This document shows positions 5,876-12,486 of a stretch of DNA of 12,486 nucleotides, one piece after another. The stretch spans positions 1 through 12,486 of the forward strand of contig CALLPZ010000266.1 in the NCBI GenBank assembly GCA_938015405.1. Direction: 5' to 3'. The notes below the pieces were generated by a model. The model worked only from the letters and a program-made list of their open reading frames with translations, had not been told where the DNA came from and did no database searches. A program made the translations under genes and the position numbers. The stretch is from an uncultured Pseudanabaenaceae cyanobacterium. Its GTDB lineage: Bacteria > Cyanobacteriota > Cyanobacteriia > PCC-9006 > JAAUQQ01. Numbering within the stretch: position 1 is the stretch's first letter; every line of letters starts with the position of its first letter.

Positions 5876-7540
5876 CTACGGCAAAGACTGGATCAGTTCC
5901 AGCCCCAAGCGACCCTGTTCAAGGGACTTGGCATAGCTACTGGACAGATAAGGACTCTCCGCCAAGCGACCCGTCAAATAGGTTTCAAACACCGCTAAGC
6001 TCAACGCCTTGGCATAGCGCTGGGCCGTCATCAGGTCCCGCCCCACCACAGATTCGGGTAGGGGTAAATCTGCCTCATCAGGATTTTCGGCAATGGTGGA
6101 GAAATGAGTGCCCCCCAACATCAGCGCCAAGCGTCGGTCCTCGCCTTGAATGGCGCGAAAGGGGCGAATCTGCTCCAACAATGCCGGCGCAATGGTGTCC
6201 AAATCTCCGCTCACAACCAATGTCGGCACAGCGAGGCTCTCCAAGCCACCTCGACCAAAAACAGCACTGGTGAACGGATTAATCACCACTAGGCTCGTCA
6301 CTCGCGAATCCTGAAGCCCACCAGAAGGCAGCGGTACTGCCAAGGCGCGACATTGCAAGGCCAGGGAAACATTCCAGCTCTGGTCTAGATCTGCACAGCT
6401 CTCCTGAAGTTGGGCTTCATTCAACACTGCCCCGCCCAGAAGCAGGCCAGTGTAACCACCAAAAGACTGACCCACCATGCCCACCTGCTCCAAGTTCAGC
6501 AGCGGGCTAAATTGCTCATCCTGGCTCAGGAAATCGAGAACAAAACTAATATCCAAAGGACGATCCACAAAGGCCTGGGGATCTGAAATTTCGTTAGCAC
6601 GACCTTGGAGCAGAGCTTCAAATTGCTCTGTGTTGCTGCCAGGGTGCTCCGGCACAATCACAGCAAAACCATGGGAGGCCAGGTGCTCAGCCAAGTAGAC
6701 AAAGGAAGTGCGGTCTGACTTGAGGCCGTGGGAGATCACCACCGTCGGCCAAGGAGACGGCTGAGTGGTGGAGGCTGCGGGCACATAGAGGTCCACGGGA
6801 AGGCGGCGATCGCGTCCTTCATCCTCAAGGGATAGAACCTCTCGCTCCCAGCCTAGGGGGCCAGCCATGGACAAGTCAGGCAGGGTTACGGCGATCGCTG
6901 TCACGCCCAAACGCTGTTCTTCAGCCAACTCCTCCGCCGCCAGGGCCTTCACCTTGGCCACAGAATTCTGGGTTTTTCGCACCAAATCATTCAACTCCTG
7001 GGCAATCTCCCAACTGCGCCCCAGGCTAATGCGCACTCCCCTCGTCGGAAATTTACGGATCACATTAAGCGGCGTCAACCCATCGGGCTCTGCCGCCGCA
7101 AGAATCAACGCCGCACGAATGCCAAAGAAACCAGGCTGGCGAGCCTCTGACTGAATCACCTGCCCAAGACGCTGGAGCAGAATTTCTCCCTGGGGCGAAT
7201 ACAAAAACTGCGCCATCGCCACCACAGAGACATCTGCCTTCGTCGTCAAAGCCTGACGCAGCTGGATCTCCTGACTGTCATCCAGCAACCGAAAGTAATC
7301 TCGCAGGTCCGGGGCAACCTCCCCTGTCTTGGCATAGTTTTCCAGCGAAGAGACCTGAAATGAATCCCCCAGAATCCCGAGACTAACGGAAACACGCTCA
7401 GCAGAAAAAGCTGGGCGGCTCGCCCAGCTCCCCGTCAAGCCTAGCGCAAGCCCCAGAAGCACTTGACTCAAACGCTTGCCCCAGGCGGCACTGGCCCAAG
7501 CTCCAAGGGAATCCATAGAAATAAAAGTTTTTCTAACCAT
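5876..7540 (-). CDS. secreted alpha/beta hydrolase with N-terminal DUF1400-type region
   Basis: A 554-residue exported hydrolase, probably an esterase or lipase-like enzyme acting in the periplasm or outside the cell. Basic residues are followed by a hydrophobic run LSQVLLGLALGLTG (24-37) and a likely signal-peptidase site after AFSA (44-47). Residues about 48-170 resemble the DUF1400 region that cyanobacteria put before such hydrolases. The catalytic alpha/beta fold follows: the strand leading to SHGLKSDR (270-277, oxyanion region), nucleophile elbow GQSFGG with Ser359, an acid in SGDLDTIAP (D448, or D446) and His479 in GGTHF. The triad therefore looks intact. The pattern is close to platelet-activating-factor acetylhydrolase and dienelactone-hydrolase relatives; the substrate cannot be told. 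ATG 7540 is followed by a second ATG at 7516; neither has a strong ribosome-binding site, and both keep the signal peptide. The gene is divergent from pncB and separated by a long leader from cruE, so it is likely transcribed alone. Confidence 0.8.
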   Translation of the reverse strand: MVRKTFISMDSLGAWASAAWGKRLSQVLLGLALGLTGSWASRPAFSAERVSVSLGILGDSFQVSSLENYAKTGEVAPDLRDYFRLLDDSQEIQLRQALTTKADVSVVAMAQFLYSPQGEILLQRLGQVIQSEARQPGFFGIRAALILAAAEPDGLTPLNVIRKFPTRGVRISLGRSWEIAQELNDLVRKTQNSVAKVKALAAEELAEEQRLGVTAIAVTLPDLSMAGPLGWEREVLSLEDEGRDRRLPVDLYVPAASTTQPSPWPTVVISHGLKSDRTSFVYLAEHLASHGFAVIVPEHPGSNTEQFEALLQGRANEISDPQAFVDRPLDISFVLDFLSQDEQFSPLLNLEQVGMVGQSFGGYTGLLLGGAVLNEAQLQESCADLDQSWNVSLALQCRALAVPLPSGGLQDSRVTSLVVINPFTSAVFGRGGLESLAVPTLVVSGDLDTIAPALLEQIRPFRAIQGEDRRLALMLGGTHFSTIAENPDEADLPLPESVVGRDLMTAQRYAKALSLAVFETYLTGRLAESPYLSSSYAKSLEQGRLGLELIQSLP

Positions 7541-8102
7541 AATTTTGTTTCTTGTAGACGCTTGCTTACCCCTATAGTCCAGGCCACAGCCTTCAAGATA
7601 GCGCGGCCATTTAGAAATCTACCGCCACTGAAAAATCTATTGATACAGCGTCGTCTACACCACGGAAAGGACTGAAGTATAAGACTTGTAGCTAACTGCA
7701 ATCAACGACAGTCAGCCCCCATCCATCCCAGTGGAGTCGAGACCTCGACAGCAAACGGCGAGAGTGCTGATGCCGAGAAGCCCCTCAATAAACCTCCACA
7801 GGGTCACGCATCACAGTCACATATCGTCCTGGTGCCAAGCATTTTCCTGCCCAAAGACAAATGAGTCCCCACCCTCCGAGCCAGAGATAGTTGAAATACC
7901 CCTTGCTATTTATGGTGATTTTCAATATAACTAGATCAAGCCATTGAACTCGCCCCCAACAAGGCAACAACCAGGTCAATCCCACCCCAGAGGAAAACAT
8001 CTGGCCCTGGCCATTCCACCGAAGGGAGAGTGGAAGCCGCATTGACGCAATAGCGGGGTCATCCCCCTGCAGCAATCGCCACACCTACTGAGGTCCTCCC
8101 TA
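7541..8102. promoter_or_regulatory. divergent intergenic region between the hydrolase and pncB
   Basis: These 562 bases separate two divergent genes and should carry both promoters. On the hydrolase side a minus-strand TATAGG at about 7576-7571 is a possible -10 element without a good -35. GTAGACG at 7554-7560 recurs inverted as CGTCTAC at 7651-7657. On the pncB side lie the promoter-like pair at 7904-7931, an overlapping dyad, and several small hairpins described separately. A minus-strand open frame with hydrophobic residues (about 8042-7785) is present, but its codon use is unlike the neighbours and I do not call it a gene. Confidence 0.45.
7888..7931 (+). promoter_or_regulatory. candidate pncB promoter with overlapping dyad
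   Basis: TTGCTA (7904-7909) and TATAAC (7926-7931) are spaced by 16 bases, a fair sigma-70-type match. They overlap an imperfect dyad: TTGAAA (7891-7896) and ACC (7898-7900) mirror GGT (7914-7916) and TTTCAA (7920-7925). A regulator such as the NrtR-like protein encoded downstream could bind there, but no known operator is recognised. If correct, the pncB transcript would have a leader of about 165 bases. Confidence 0.33.
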
Positions 8103-9458
8103 ATGCATGACGCTTCCAATTTTTGTCTGAGCACCACTGATGCAAGCTTGCTGACAGATCTCTATCAGCTCACCATGTCCGCCTGCTACGTTGGCGAGGG
8201 CCTAGACCAGCGCCCCGCTAGCTTCGAACTCTTCACTCGGCGGCTCCCCTCCCGCTACAGCTATCTCATCGCCATGGGGTTGGAGCAGGCCCTGGCTTAT
8301 CTAGAGTCCTTTCGTTTCAGCACCGAGCAAATCACGGCCCTTCAGGACAGTGGCATTTTTGCCCATGCTCCCAAAGCTTTTTGGAGTCTTTTAGCAGGCG
8401 CGAAGTTCACAGGCAATGTCTGGGCTGTTCCAGAAGGCACAGCAATCTTTGCCAATGAGCCACTGCTGCGCGTCGAAGCCCCCCTGTGGCAAGCCCAGTT
8501 AGTGGAAACCTATCTGCTCAATACCCTCAATTACCAAACGCTAATTGCCACTCGCGCCGCCCGTCTACGAGATGTAGCAGGCGCCGAGGCTCAGCTGCTG
8601 GAATTTGGCACCCGCCGAGCATTTAGTCCCCAAGGCGCCCTCTGGGCAGCGCGGGCTGCCCTAGCCGGCGGTTTAGATGCCACTTCCAATGTGGCTGCTG
8701 CCCTGAAATTGGGCCAAAAGCCCAGCGGAACCATGGCTCACTCTCTCGTCATGGCCCTAAGCGCCCTTAAAGGCAATGAAGATGAAGCCTTTGAAGCCTT
8801 CCACCGCTACTTTCCCGGTGCAGCACTGCTAATCGACACCTACGACTCGGTGGATGCAGCAAAGCGCCTAGCAGCATCAGGCCAAGAGATCCCAGCAGTA
8901 AGACTGGACTCAGGCGATTTGGTCGAACTATCCCAAGCCGTACGCACCCAACTTCCTAAAACAAAAATATTTGCCAGCGGTGATCTGGATGAATTTGAAA
9001 TCGCTCGCCTCAAAGCCGAAGGCGCATTGTTAGATGGCTATGGCCTAGGCACCCGGCTCGTCACCGGAGCACCTGTCAATGGAGTCTATAAACTGGTGGA
9101 TATCGACGGAATTCCCGTCATGAAAGAAGCTAAAGGTAAAATTACCTACCCTGGCAAGAAGCAGATATTCCGAACTCCCACCAACGATATCCAAGCAGAT
9201 GGCTTTGAGGATGTGCTGGGCCTTGCAGGCGAGTCCATCCCTGGCGCCACTCCACTTCTAAAAGCGGTTATGCGAGGGGGGAGAAGACTGACAGTATCCG
9301 AAGACATTTGTGCCATTGCCCAACGCACAGCCCAGTCCGTGGCAGCGTTATCTCAACGCCTGCGGGATATCCAAATGCCAGCGACCTCACCGGTGACGTT
9401 ATCGCCTCAATTGCTGGCACTGACTGAACAAACCCGGAGAACTGTGGCAGTTCGGTAG
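8103..9458 (+). CDS. pncB: nicotinate phosphoribosyltransferase
   Basis: This enzyme joins nicotinate and PRPP to make nicotinate mononucleotide, coupled to ATP hydrolysis; it is the entry step of the Preiss-Handler NAD salvage route in the cytoplasm. The 451-residue product opens with LLTDLYQLTM (16-25), a signature of the family, and continues with EFGTRRAFSPQGAL (167-180). GTMAHS (209-214) contains the histidine (H213) that is phosphorylated in characterised members. Phosphate- and ribose-binding segments follow at LLIDTYDS (242-249), LDSGDL (268-273) and GLGTRL (314-319). Length and motif order are complete. GAGG at 8090-8093 lies 9 bases before ATG 8103 and supports the start. It is the first gene of an NAD cluster with nadD, nrtR and nadE behind it. 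A promoter candidate lies about 170 bases upstream. The product of a nicotinamidase (pncA), which could supply nicotinate, is not encoded in this window. Confidence 0.95.
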   Translation: MHDASNFCLSTTDASLLTDLYQLTMSACYVGEGLDQRPASFELFTRRLPSRYSYLIAMGLEQALAYLESFRFSTEQITALQDSGIFAHAPKAFWSLLAGAKFTGNVWAVPEGTAIFANEPLLRVEAPLWQAQLVETYLLNTLNYQTLIATRAARLRDVAGAEAQLLEFGTRRAFSPQGALWAARAALAGGLDATSNVAAALKLGQKPSGTMAHSLVMALSALKGNEDEAFEAFHRYFPGAALLIDTYDSVDAAKRLAASGQEIPAVRLDSGDLVELSQAVRTQLPKTKIFASGDLDEFEIARLKAEGALLDGYGLGTRLVTGAPVNGVYKLVDIDGIPVMKEAKGKITYPGKKQIFRTPTNDIQADGFEDVLGLAGESIPGATPLLKAVMRGGRRLTVSEDICAIAQRTAQSVAALSQRLRDIQMPATSPVTLSPQLLALTEQTRRTVAVR

Positions 9459-9470
9459 AAAGCTTGCTCC

Positions 9471-9478
9471 GCGATCGC
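9471..9478. repeat. HIP1 palindrome between pncB and nadD
   Basis: GCGATCGC, the highly iterated palindrome of many cyanobacterial genomes, sits 13 bases after the pncB stop codon. The HIP1 copies in the rest of the window are listed in a separate entry. Confidence 0.85.
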
Positions 9479-9553
9479 GGCTAAGCATTGGAACCATCTC
9501 TCCAAGCCCCTCAACCTTATACCCAGACTATGACTTCCTCCGAGATGCAATCC

Positions 9554-10204
9554 ATGAACGTCGCCCTATTTGGCACCAGCGCTGACCCACCAACCCGAGG
9601 TCACGGAAAGATTCTCACCTGGCTCTCCCAGCACTATGACCAGGTGGCAATCTGGGCCGCAGACAACCCCTTCAAACAGCACCATGCCTGCTTAGACCAT
9701 CGCAATGCCATGGTGCAAACCCTGACCGATGAACTCAAGCGAAGCAACATCAGCTTCCTCCCAGAGCTCAGCTATCGACGCTCCATCATGACCGTGGCTC
9801 GTGCCCACAAGCTCTGGCCTGAAGCAGAGCTCACTCTCGTGATTGGCTCAGACTTGGTCTCGCAACTCCCCAGTTGGTACCAGGCCCAGGACTTGCTCGA
9901 CCAAGCCAAACTCCTGGTCATGCCCCGGCCAGGCACACCAATAAGCGAGCAATCCCTAATCCCCCTCAAACAAATGGGAGCGCGCATTACCATTGCCGAC
10001 ATGGAAGGCCTAGACGTCTCCTCAACGGCCTATCGCGAGCGTGGCCTAGCCAACATTCTCTCTCCAGCAGTCGAAGCCTACATTACTCGAACATGCCTTT
10101 ACGACAGCGAAAAACGCAGTATTCGTCAACTGCCCCAAACCTCTCAATCCTCATCTAGTCCATCCACCCAACAAACCGCTCCCTGCCCACCTGTCCCTGT
10201 GTGA
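9554..10204 (+). CDS. nadD: nicotinate-nucleotide adenylyltransferase
   Basis: This enzyme transfers AMP from ATP to nicotinate mononucleotide, giving nicotinic acid adenine dinucleotide, the step after pncB. Counted from ATG 9554 the product has 216 residues. It starts directly with the Rossmann-type strand VALFGTSADPP (3-13) and the nucleotidyltransferase (H/T)xGH motif T14-R-G-H17. It then has IGSDLV (97-102) with the conserved aspartate, and SSTxxR (S156-R161), which closes the ATP site. The frame is open upstream to TTG 9488 with further ATGs at 9530 and 9545. I prefer 9554 because family members begin within a few residues of the first strand, although only a weak GAG lies before it. 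After about residue 184 there is a Ser/Gln/Pro tail of about 30 residues not needed by the fold. It lies 95 bases after pncB from this start, in the same direction. Confidence 0.92.
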   Translation: MNVALFGTSADPPTRGHGKILTWLSQHYDQVAIWAADNPFKQHHACLDHRNAMVQTLTDELKRSNISFLPELSYRRSIMTVARAHKLWPEAELTLVIGSDLVSQLPSWYQAQDLLDQAKLLVMPRPGTPISEQSLIPLKQMGARITIADMEGLDVSSTAYRERGLANILSPAVEAYITRTCLYDSEKRSIRQLPQTSQSSSSPSTQQTAPCPPVPV

Positions 10205-10317
10205 TCAACAGGCGGTCTCAGCCCAGCTCAGCTTGAAATTTGTGACCCATTTCATCCCATCCCAGCTGAGCAATCCAGCAAGTCCAGACAATCCGCCCGT
10301 CCAGACACCCAAGACCC
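10205..10317 (+). promoter_or_regulatory. structured spacer before nrtR with repeated CTCAGC motifs
   Basis: CTCAGC occurs at 10217-10222 and 10227-10232, exactly one helical turn apart, and inverted as GCTGAG at 10265-10270. The strand GCTCAGCT-TGAAAT (10226-10239) can pair with ATTTCA (10249-10254) and then, across a 9-base bulge, with AGCTGAGC (10264-10271). This makes a long bulged hairpin. No U-tract follows, and no Shine-Dalgarno sequence precedes the nrtR ATG. It may be an operator area, a leader hairpin or a processing site. Confidence 0.4.
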
Positions 10318-11073
10318 ATGGCCAAATCCAGCTCAACCCAATCCAGTAGCGCATCTCCAGGCAAAGCATTGTCTGCACTGGCCGACTTTAAGGTGGGCGT
10401 TGACAACGTCATCTTCTCCGTGGACCTAGTCCAAAATCGCTTACTGGCCCTGCTGATTCGGCGTAACGAAGACCCCTACCAGGATCAATGGAGCCTGCCC
10501 GGCACCCTGGTGCGCCAAGGGGAATCCCTAGAACAGTCGGCTTACCGAGTACTCTCCGAAAAAATCCGCGTCAAGCATCTCTATCTGGAGCAGCTATACA
10601 GCTTTGGCGGTCCTTTTCGCGACCCTCGCGAAGCTGTAGACAGCTTTGGCGTGCGGTACCTATCAGTCAGTTACTTTGCCCTAGTGCAATACGAAGAAGC
10701 AGCATTGATTGCCGATGGAGTGAGCGGCATTGCTTGGTATCCCCTAGACCAAGTGCCTAAGCTGGCCTTCGACCACAGCGAAATTTTGCAATATGGCTAT
10801 CGACGGTTGCGTAACAAACTGGAGTACAGCCCGATCGCCTTCGATGTGCTGCCCGAGGTGTTTACGCTCAATGAGTTATATCAGCTCTACCAAACAGTTC
10901 TAGGAGAAGGCTTTGCAGATTATTCCAATTTCCGCACAAGGTTGTTGAAGCTAGGCTTCTTAGCAGATACCGGAGTGAAGGTCTCGCGGGGGGCTGGACG
11001 GCCAGCGAGCCTCTACAAGTTTGATGCTGAGGCATTTGCACCGCTAAAGGATAAAGCACTGGTGTTTGTGTAA
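10318..11073 (+). CDS. nrtR: NrtR-type regulator of NAD metabolism (degenerate Nudix domain plus winged helix)
   Basis: A 251-residue protein that fits NrtR, the Nudix-related transcription factor that represses NAD genes and senses ADP-ribose-type ligands in characterised bacteria. Residues about 25-165 form the Nudix-like domain (VDNVIFSVD, then DQWSLPGTLVRQGESLEQS). The hydrolase signature Gx5Ex7REUxEExGU is broken. One residue is added between the Gly and the first Glu, and the REUxEE core reads RVLSEK (77-82), losing catalytic glutamates. Residues about 178-236 are the winged helix typical of NrtR: FTLNELYQLYQTVLGEGF, NFRTRLLKLGFL and GAGRPASLYKF. Loss of the Nudix box with retention of the winged helix argues for a sensor, not a hydrolase. 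It lies between nadD (113-base gap) and nadE (174-base gap), whose spacers carry related dyads, so autoregulation and local control are likely but unproven. No clear ribosome-binding site precedes the ATG. Confidence 0.85.
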   Translation: MAKSSSTQSSSASPGKALSALADFKVGVDNVIFSVDLVQNRLLALLIRRNEDPYQDQWSLPGTLVRQGESLEQSAYRVLSEKIRVKHLYLEQLYSFGGPFRDPREAVDSFGVRYLSVSYFALVQYEEAALIADGVSGIAWYPLDQVPKLAFDHSEILQYGYRRLRNKLEYSPIAFDVLPEVFTLNELYQLYQTVLGEGFADYSNFRTRLLKLGFLADTGVKVSRGAGRPASLYKFDAEAFAPLKDKALVFV

Positions 11074-11247
11074 CGACCCCAAATACGCCCCCTCCCAAAG
11101 AATCTCAGCAACCTTTCGAAAAGCTGAGACCAACTCAGAGTTCCCTCCTGGAAGGGAGTCAGGGTGGGTTTGCCTTGCTCCTATGTAAAAGCCCATAGCC
11201 TCTCTGGCTCGCCCCAACTTATTGCATCTGTCTTAAAAATATTCACC
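11074..11247 (+). promoter_or_regulatory. structured spacer before nadE
   Basis: TCTCAGC (11103-11109) and GCTGAGA (11123-11129) form a 7-bp dyad around a 13-base spacer that itself contains the palindrome TTTCGAAA (11114-11121). The copy at 11123-11131, GCTGAGACC, is the exact reverse complement of GGTCTCAGC at 10214-10222 before nrtR. A second hairpin, TCCCT (11142-11146) with AGGGA (11153-11157), follows. The last 25 bases before ATG 11248 are AT-rich with no Shine-Dalgarno sequence. No T-run follows either stem, so these are not standard terminators. Confidence 0.42.
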
Positions 11248-12486
11248 ATGAAAATTGCCCTAGCCCAACTCAATCCCACCATCGGCAACCTCGATGCGAA
11301 TGCCGCCCAAATCCTCGCCGCAGCCGAAACCGCAGCCGAGCAAAGCGTCACCCTCCTCCTCACCCCAGAACTCTCCCTTTGTGGCTACCCTCCCCGTGAC
11401 CTGCTGCTACAGAAGCAGTTCATCGTCCGCATGGAGCAGGTGCTCAATCAACTCGCCCAAGACTTGCCTCCGCAACTGCAAGTGTTAATTGGCACTGTCG
11501 TAGCCAACCCTGAAGCGAATCAGCAGGGCAAAAAGCCCCTGTTTAATGCCATGGCCTTGGTCAGCAATGGTCAAGTGCAACAAATCTTCCACAAGCGTCT
11601 CCTACCCACCTACGATGTCTTCGACGAAGACCGTTACTTTGAATCTGGCCAGGAGAGCAACAGCTTTGTTATTCCCGTAGAAGCCGCTCCCACACTAACG
11701 CCAGCCACCGTCAGCTTAGGGAGCGGAAACGTTCCCGATGAGGCACTACCTGCTGCGGCCATGGATGTGGTGTTTGGCGGCGTCGGTCGAGACCGCCCAG
11801 CCCCCAGCCTCCGCATCGGCGTCACCATCTGCGAAGACCTTTGGAATGACGAGGACTTCTGGGGCAAGCGCAGCTACGAGGCCAATCCCATTGCCGACCT
11901 CGCCGCCCAAAATGTTGACCTGATCGTCAACCTCTCCGCTTCGCCCTACAGCATGGGCAAGCAGGCTTTGCGAGAGAAGATGTTGAGCCACATCGCCCAG
12001 CGCCACCAGCAGCCCATCCTCTATGTGAACCAAGTAGGGGGCAATGATGACTTGGTGTTCGACGGCGGCAGCTTTGGGGTCAATCGCAGCGGCGAAGTCA
12101 TGGTCCGTAGCGAGAGCTTTGCAACGGACCTATCGATCGCAGAGTTTCACCCGATTATCCGCGACCTTCAGCTGGGGCCAATTTGCAAGGCTCCCAGTGA
12201 GGAAGCCTCTCTCTGGGCTGCGCTGGTGTTGGGGGTCAGGGATTACGCGACGAAATGTGGCTTTAGCAAAGCAGTGTTGGGCTTGAGTGGCGGAATTGAT
12301 TCGGCTGTGGTGGCAGCGATCGCCGCTGCCGCCCTCGGTCCCGAAAACGTCCTCGGCATCCTCATGCCCTCCCCCTACAGCTCCGACCACTCCATCAGCG
12401 ACGCCGTAGACCTAGCCAAAAACATCGGCATCCGCACCGAGACCTTGCCCATCCAACCGGCCATGACCGCCTTTGACCAAACCCTC
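11248..12486 (+). CDS. nadE: glutamine-dependent NAD synthetase (3' end beyond the window)
   Basis: This enzyme converts nicotinic acid adenine dinucleotide to NAD, the last step of the pathway, taking ammonia from glutamine. From ATG 11248 there are 413 codons, open to the window end; the family is usually about 550-570 residues, so roughly the last quarter is missing. The N-terminal amidase domain (CN-hydrolase fold) has its Glu-Lys-Cys triad: E41 in LLTPELSLCGYPPRD, K116 in FHKRLLP and C195 in TICEDLWN. NLSASPYSMGK (228-238) and YVNQVGGND (259-267) are family segments. The synthetase domain starts near 318 and carries the ATP-pyrophosphatase loop SGGIDS (347-352). An acidic or variable insertion lies at about 143-187. 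No ribosome-binding site is seen, as is common for cyanobacterial genes with AT-rich leaders. It is the last visible member of the pncB-nadD-nrtR-nadE cluster. Confidence 0.95.
   Translation, partial: MKIALAQLNPTIGNLDANAAQILAAAETAAEQSVTLLLTPELSLCGYPPRDLLLQKQFIVRMEQVLNQLAQDLPPQLQVLIGTVVANPEANQQGKKPLFNAMALVSNGQVQQIFHKRLLPTYDVFDEDRYFESGQESNSFVIPVEAAPTLTPATVSLGSGNVPDEALPAAAMDVVFGGVGRDRPAPSLRIGVTICEDLWNDEDFWGKRSYEANPIADLAAQNVDLIVNLSASPYSMGKQALREKMLSHIAQRHQQPILYVNQVGGNDDLVFDGGSFGVNRSGEVMVRSESFATDLSIAEFHPIIRDLQLGPICKAPSEEASLWAALVLGVRDYATKCGFSKAVLGLSGGIDSAVVAAIAAAALGPENVLGILMPSPYSSDHSISDAVDLAKNIGIRTETLPIQPAMTAFDQTL

Larger units (their letters stand above)
1114..12323. repeat. HIP1 octamer family (GCGATCGC), ten copies
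   Basis: Copies start at 1114, 1533, 2120, 3492, 4230, 4293, 6806, 6891, 9471 and 12316. Three are intergenic (2120, 3492, 9471) and seven are inside genes. About 0.2 copies would be expected by chance in this length, so the excess is large. HIP1 over-representation is a known trait of many cyanobacterial genomes and is the best lineage marker here. The coordinates span the first to the last copy; the sequence between them is not part of the repeat. Confidence 0.9.

Noticed and set aside
11103..11157. Hairpins before nadE as an intrinsic terminator of nrtR
   Set aside because: The stems are followed by GC-rich sequence and not by a T-run, so they do not fit an intrinsic terminator; kept as possible regulatory structures.
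1..12486. CRISPR arrays, tRNA or rRNA genes, transposases or phage genes
   Set aside because: Read on both strands, no regularly spaced repeats, cloverleaf pattern, rRNA segment or recognisable mobile-element protein was found.
8103..12486. A new NAD-linked defence system
   Set aside because: All four proteins fit standard NAD synthesis and its regulation; there is no NADase, TIR, SIR2 or toxin-like partner in the window.

Overview
This window looks like ordinary cyanobacterial chromosome of moderately high GC. Three things point there. The palindrome GCGATCGC (HIP1) occurs ten times in 12.5 kb, where chance would give well under one. The gene content fits cyanobacteria: PilT with a long Pro/Ala-rich head, squalene-hopene cyclase, a DUF1400-type secreted hydrolase and a NadD of the GTSADPP type. 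There is also a pair resembling the synechoxanthin (aromatic carotenoid) genes cruE and cruH. No phage, transposase, CRISPR, rRNA or tRNA was recognised, and the species cannot be told from the window.

Layout. Bases 1-7540 are read from the minus strand. In transcription order they are: a secreted DUF1400/alpha-beta hydrolase (7540-5876); a FAD-dependent carotenoid desaturase-like enzyme with an inserted Rieske domain (ATG at 5459, end 3513; cruE-like); a Rieske mononuclear-iron oxygenase (3468-2320; cruH-like); a PilT-family ATPase (1957-569) followed by a clear intrinsic terminator; and the first 97 codons of squalene-hopene cyclase (293-1). Bases 8103-12486 are read from the plus strand and form an NAD salvage cluster: nicotinate phosphoribosyltransferase (pncB), nicotinate-nucleotide adenylyltransferase (nadD), an NrtR-type Nudix/winged-helix regulator, and glutamine-dependent NAD synthetase (nadE, cut by the window end). 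The 562-base divergent region 7541-8102 separates the two halves.

How the genes work together. The plus-strand genes make a complete Preiss-Handler route from nicotinate (nicotinate to NaMN to NaAD to NAD), with their probable regulator in the middle of the cluster. Its Nudix signature is eroded, so it is more likely a ligand-sensing repressor than a hydrolase. The cruE/cruH-like pair is spaced like an operon (44 bases) and would turn beta-carotene into an aromatic carotenoid and oxidise its methyl groups. With the hopanoid cyclase this gives an isoprenoid and membrane theme to the minus-strand half, although these genes need not be co-regulated.

No clearly new biological system was found. 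The points most worth a second look are: the Tat-like signal and cytochrome-b6f-type Rieske centre in the cruE-like enzyme; related CTCAGC/GCTGAG dyads on both sides of nrtR; the degenerate Nudix box; the altered C-terminal motif and Pro-rich head of PilT; and tandem hairpins in the long leader of cruE.
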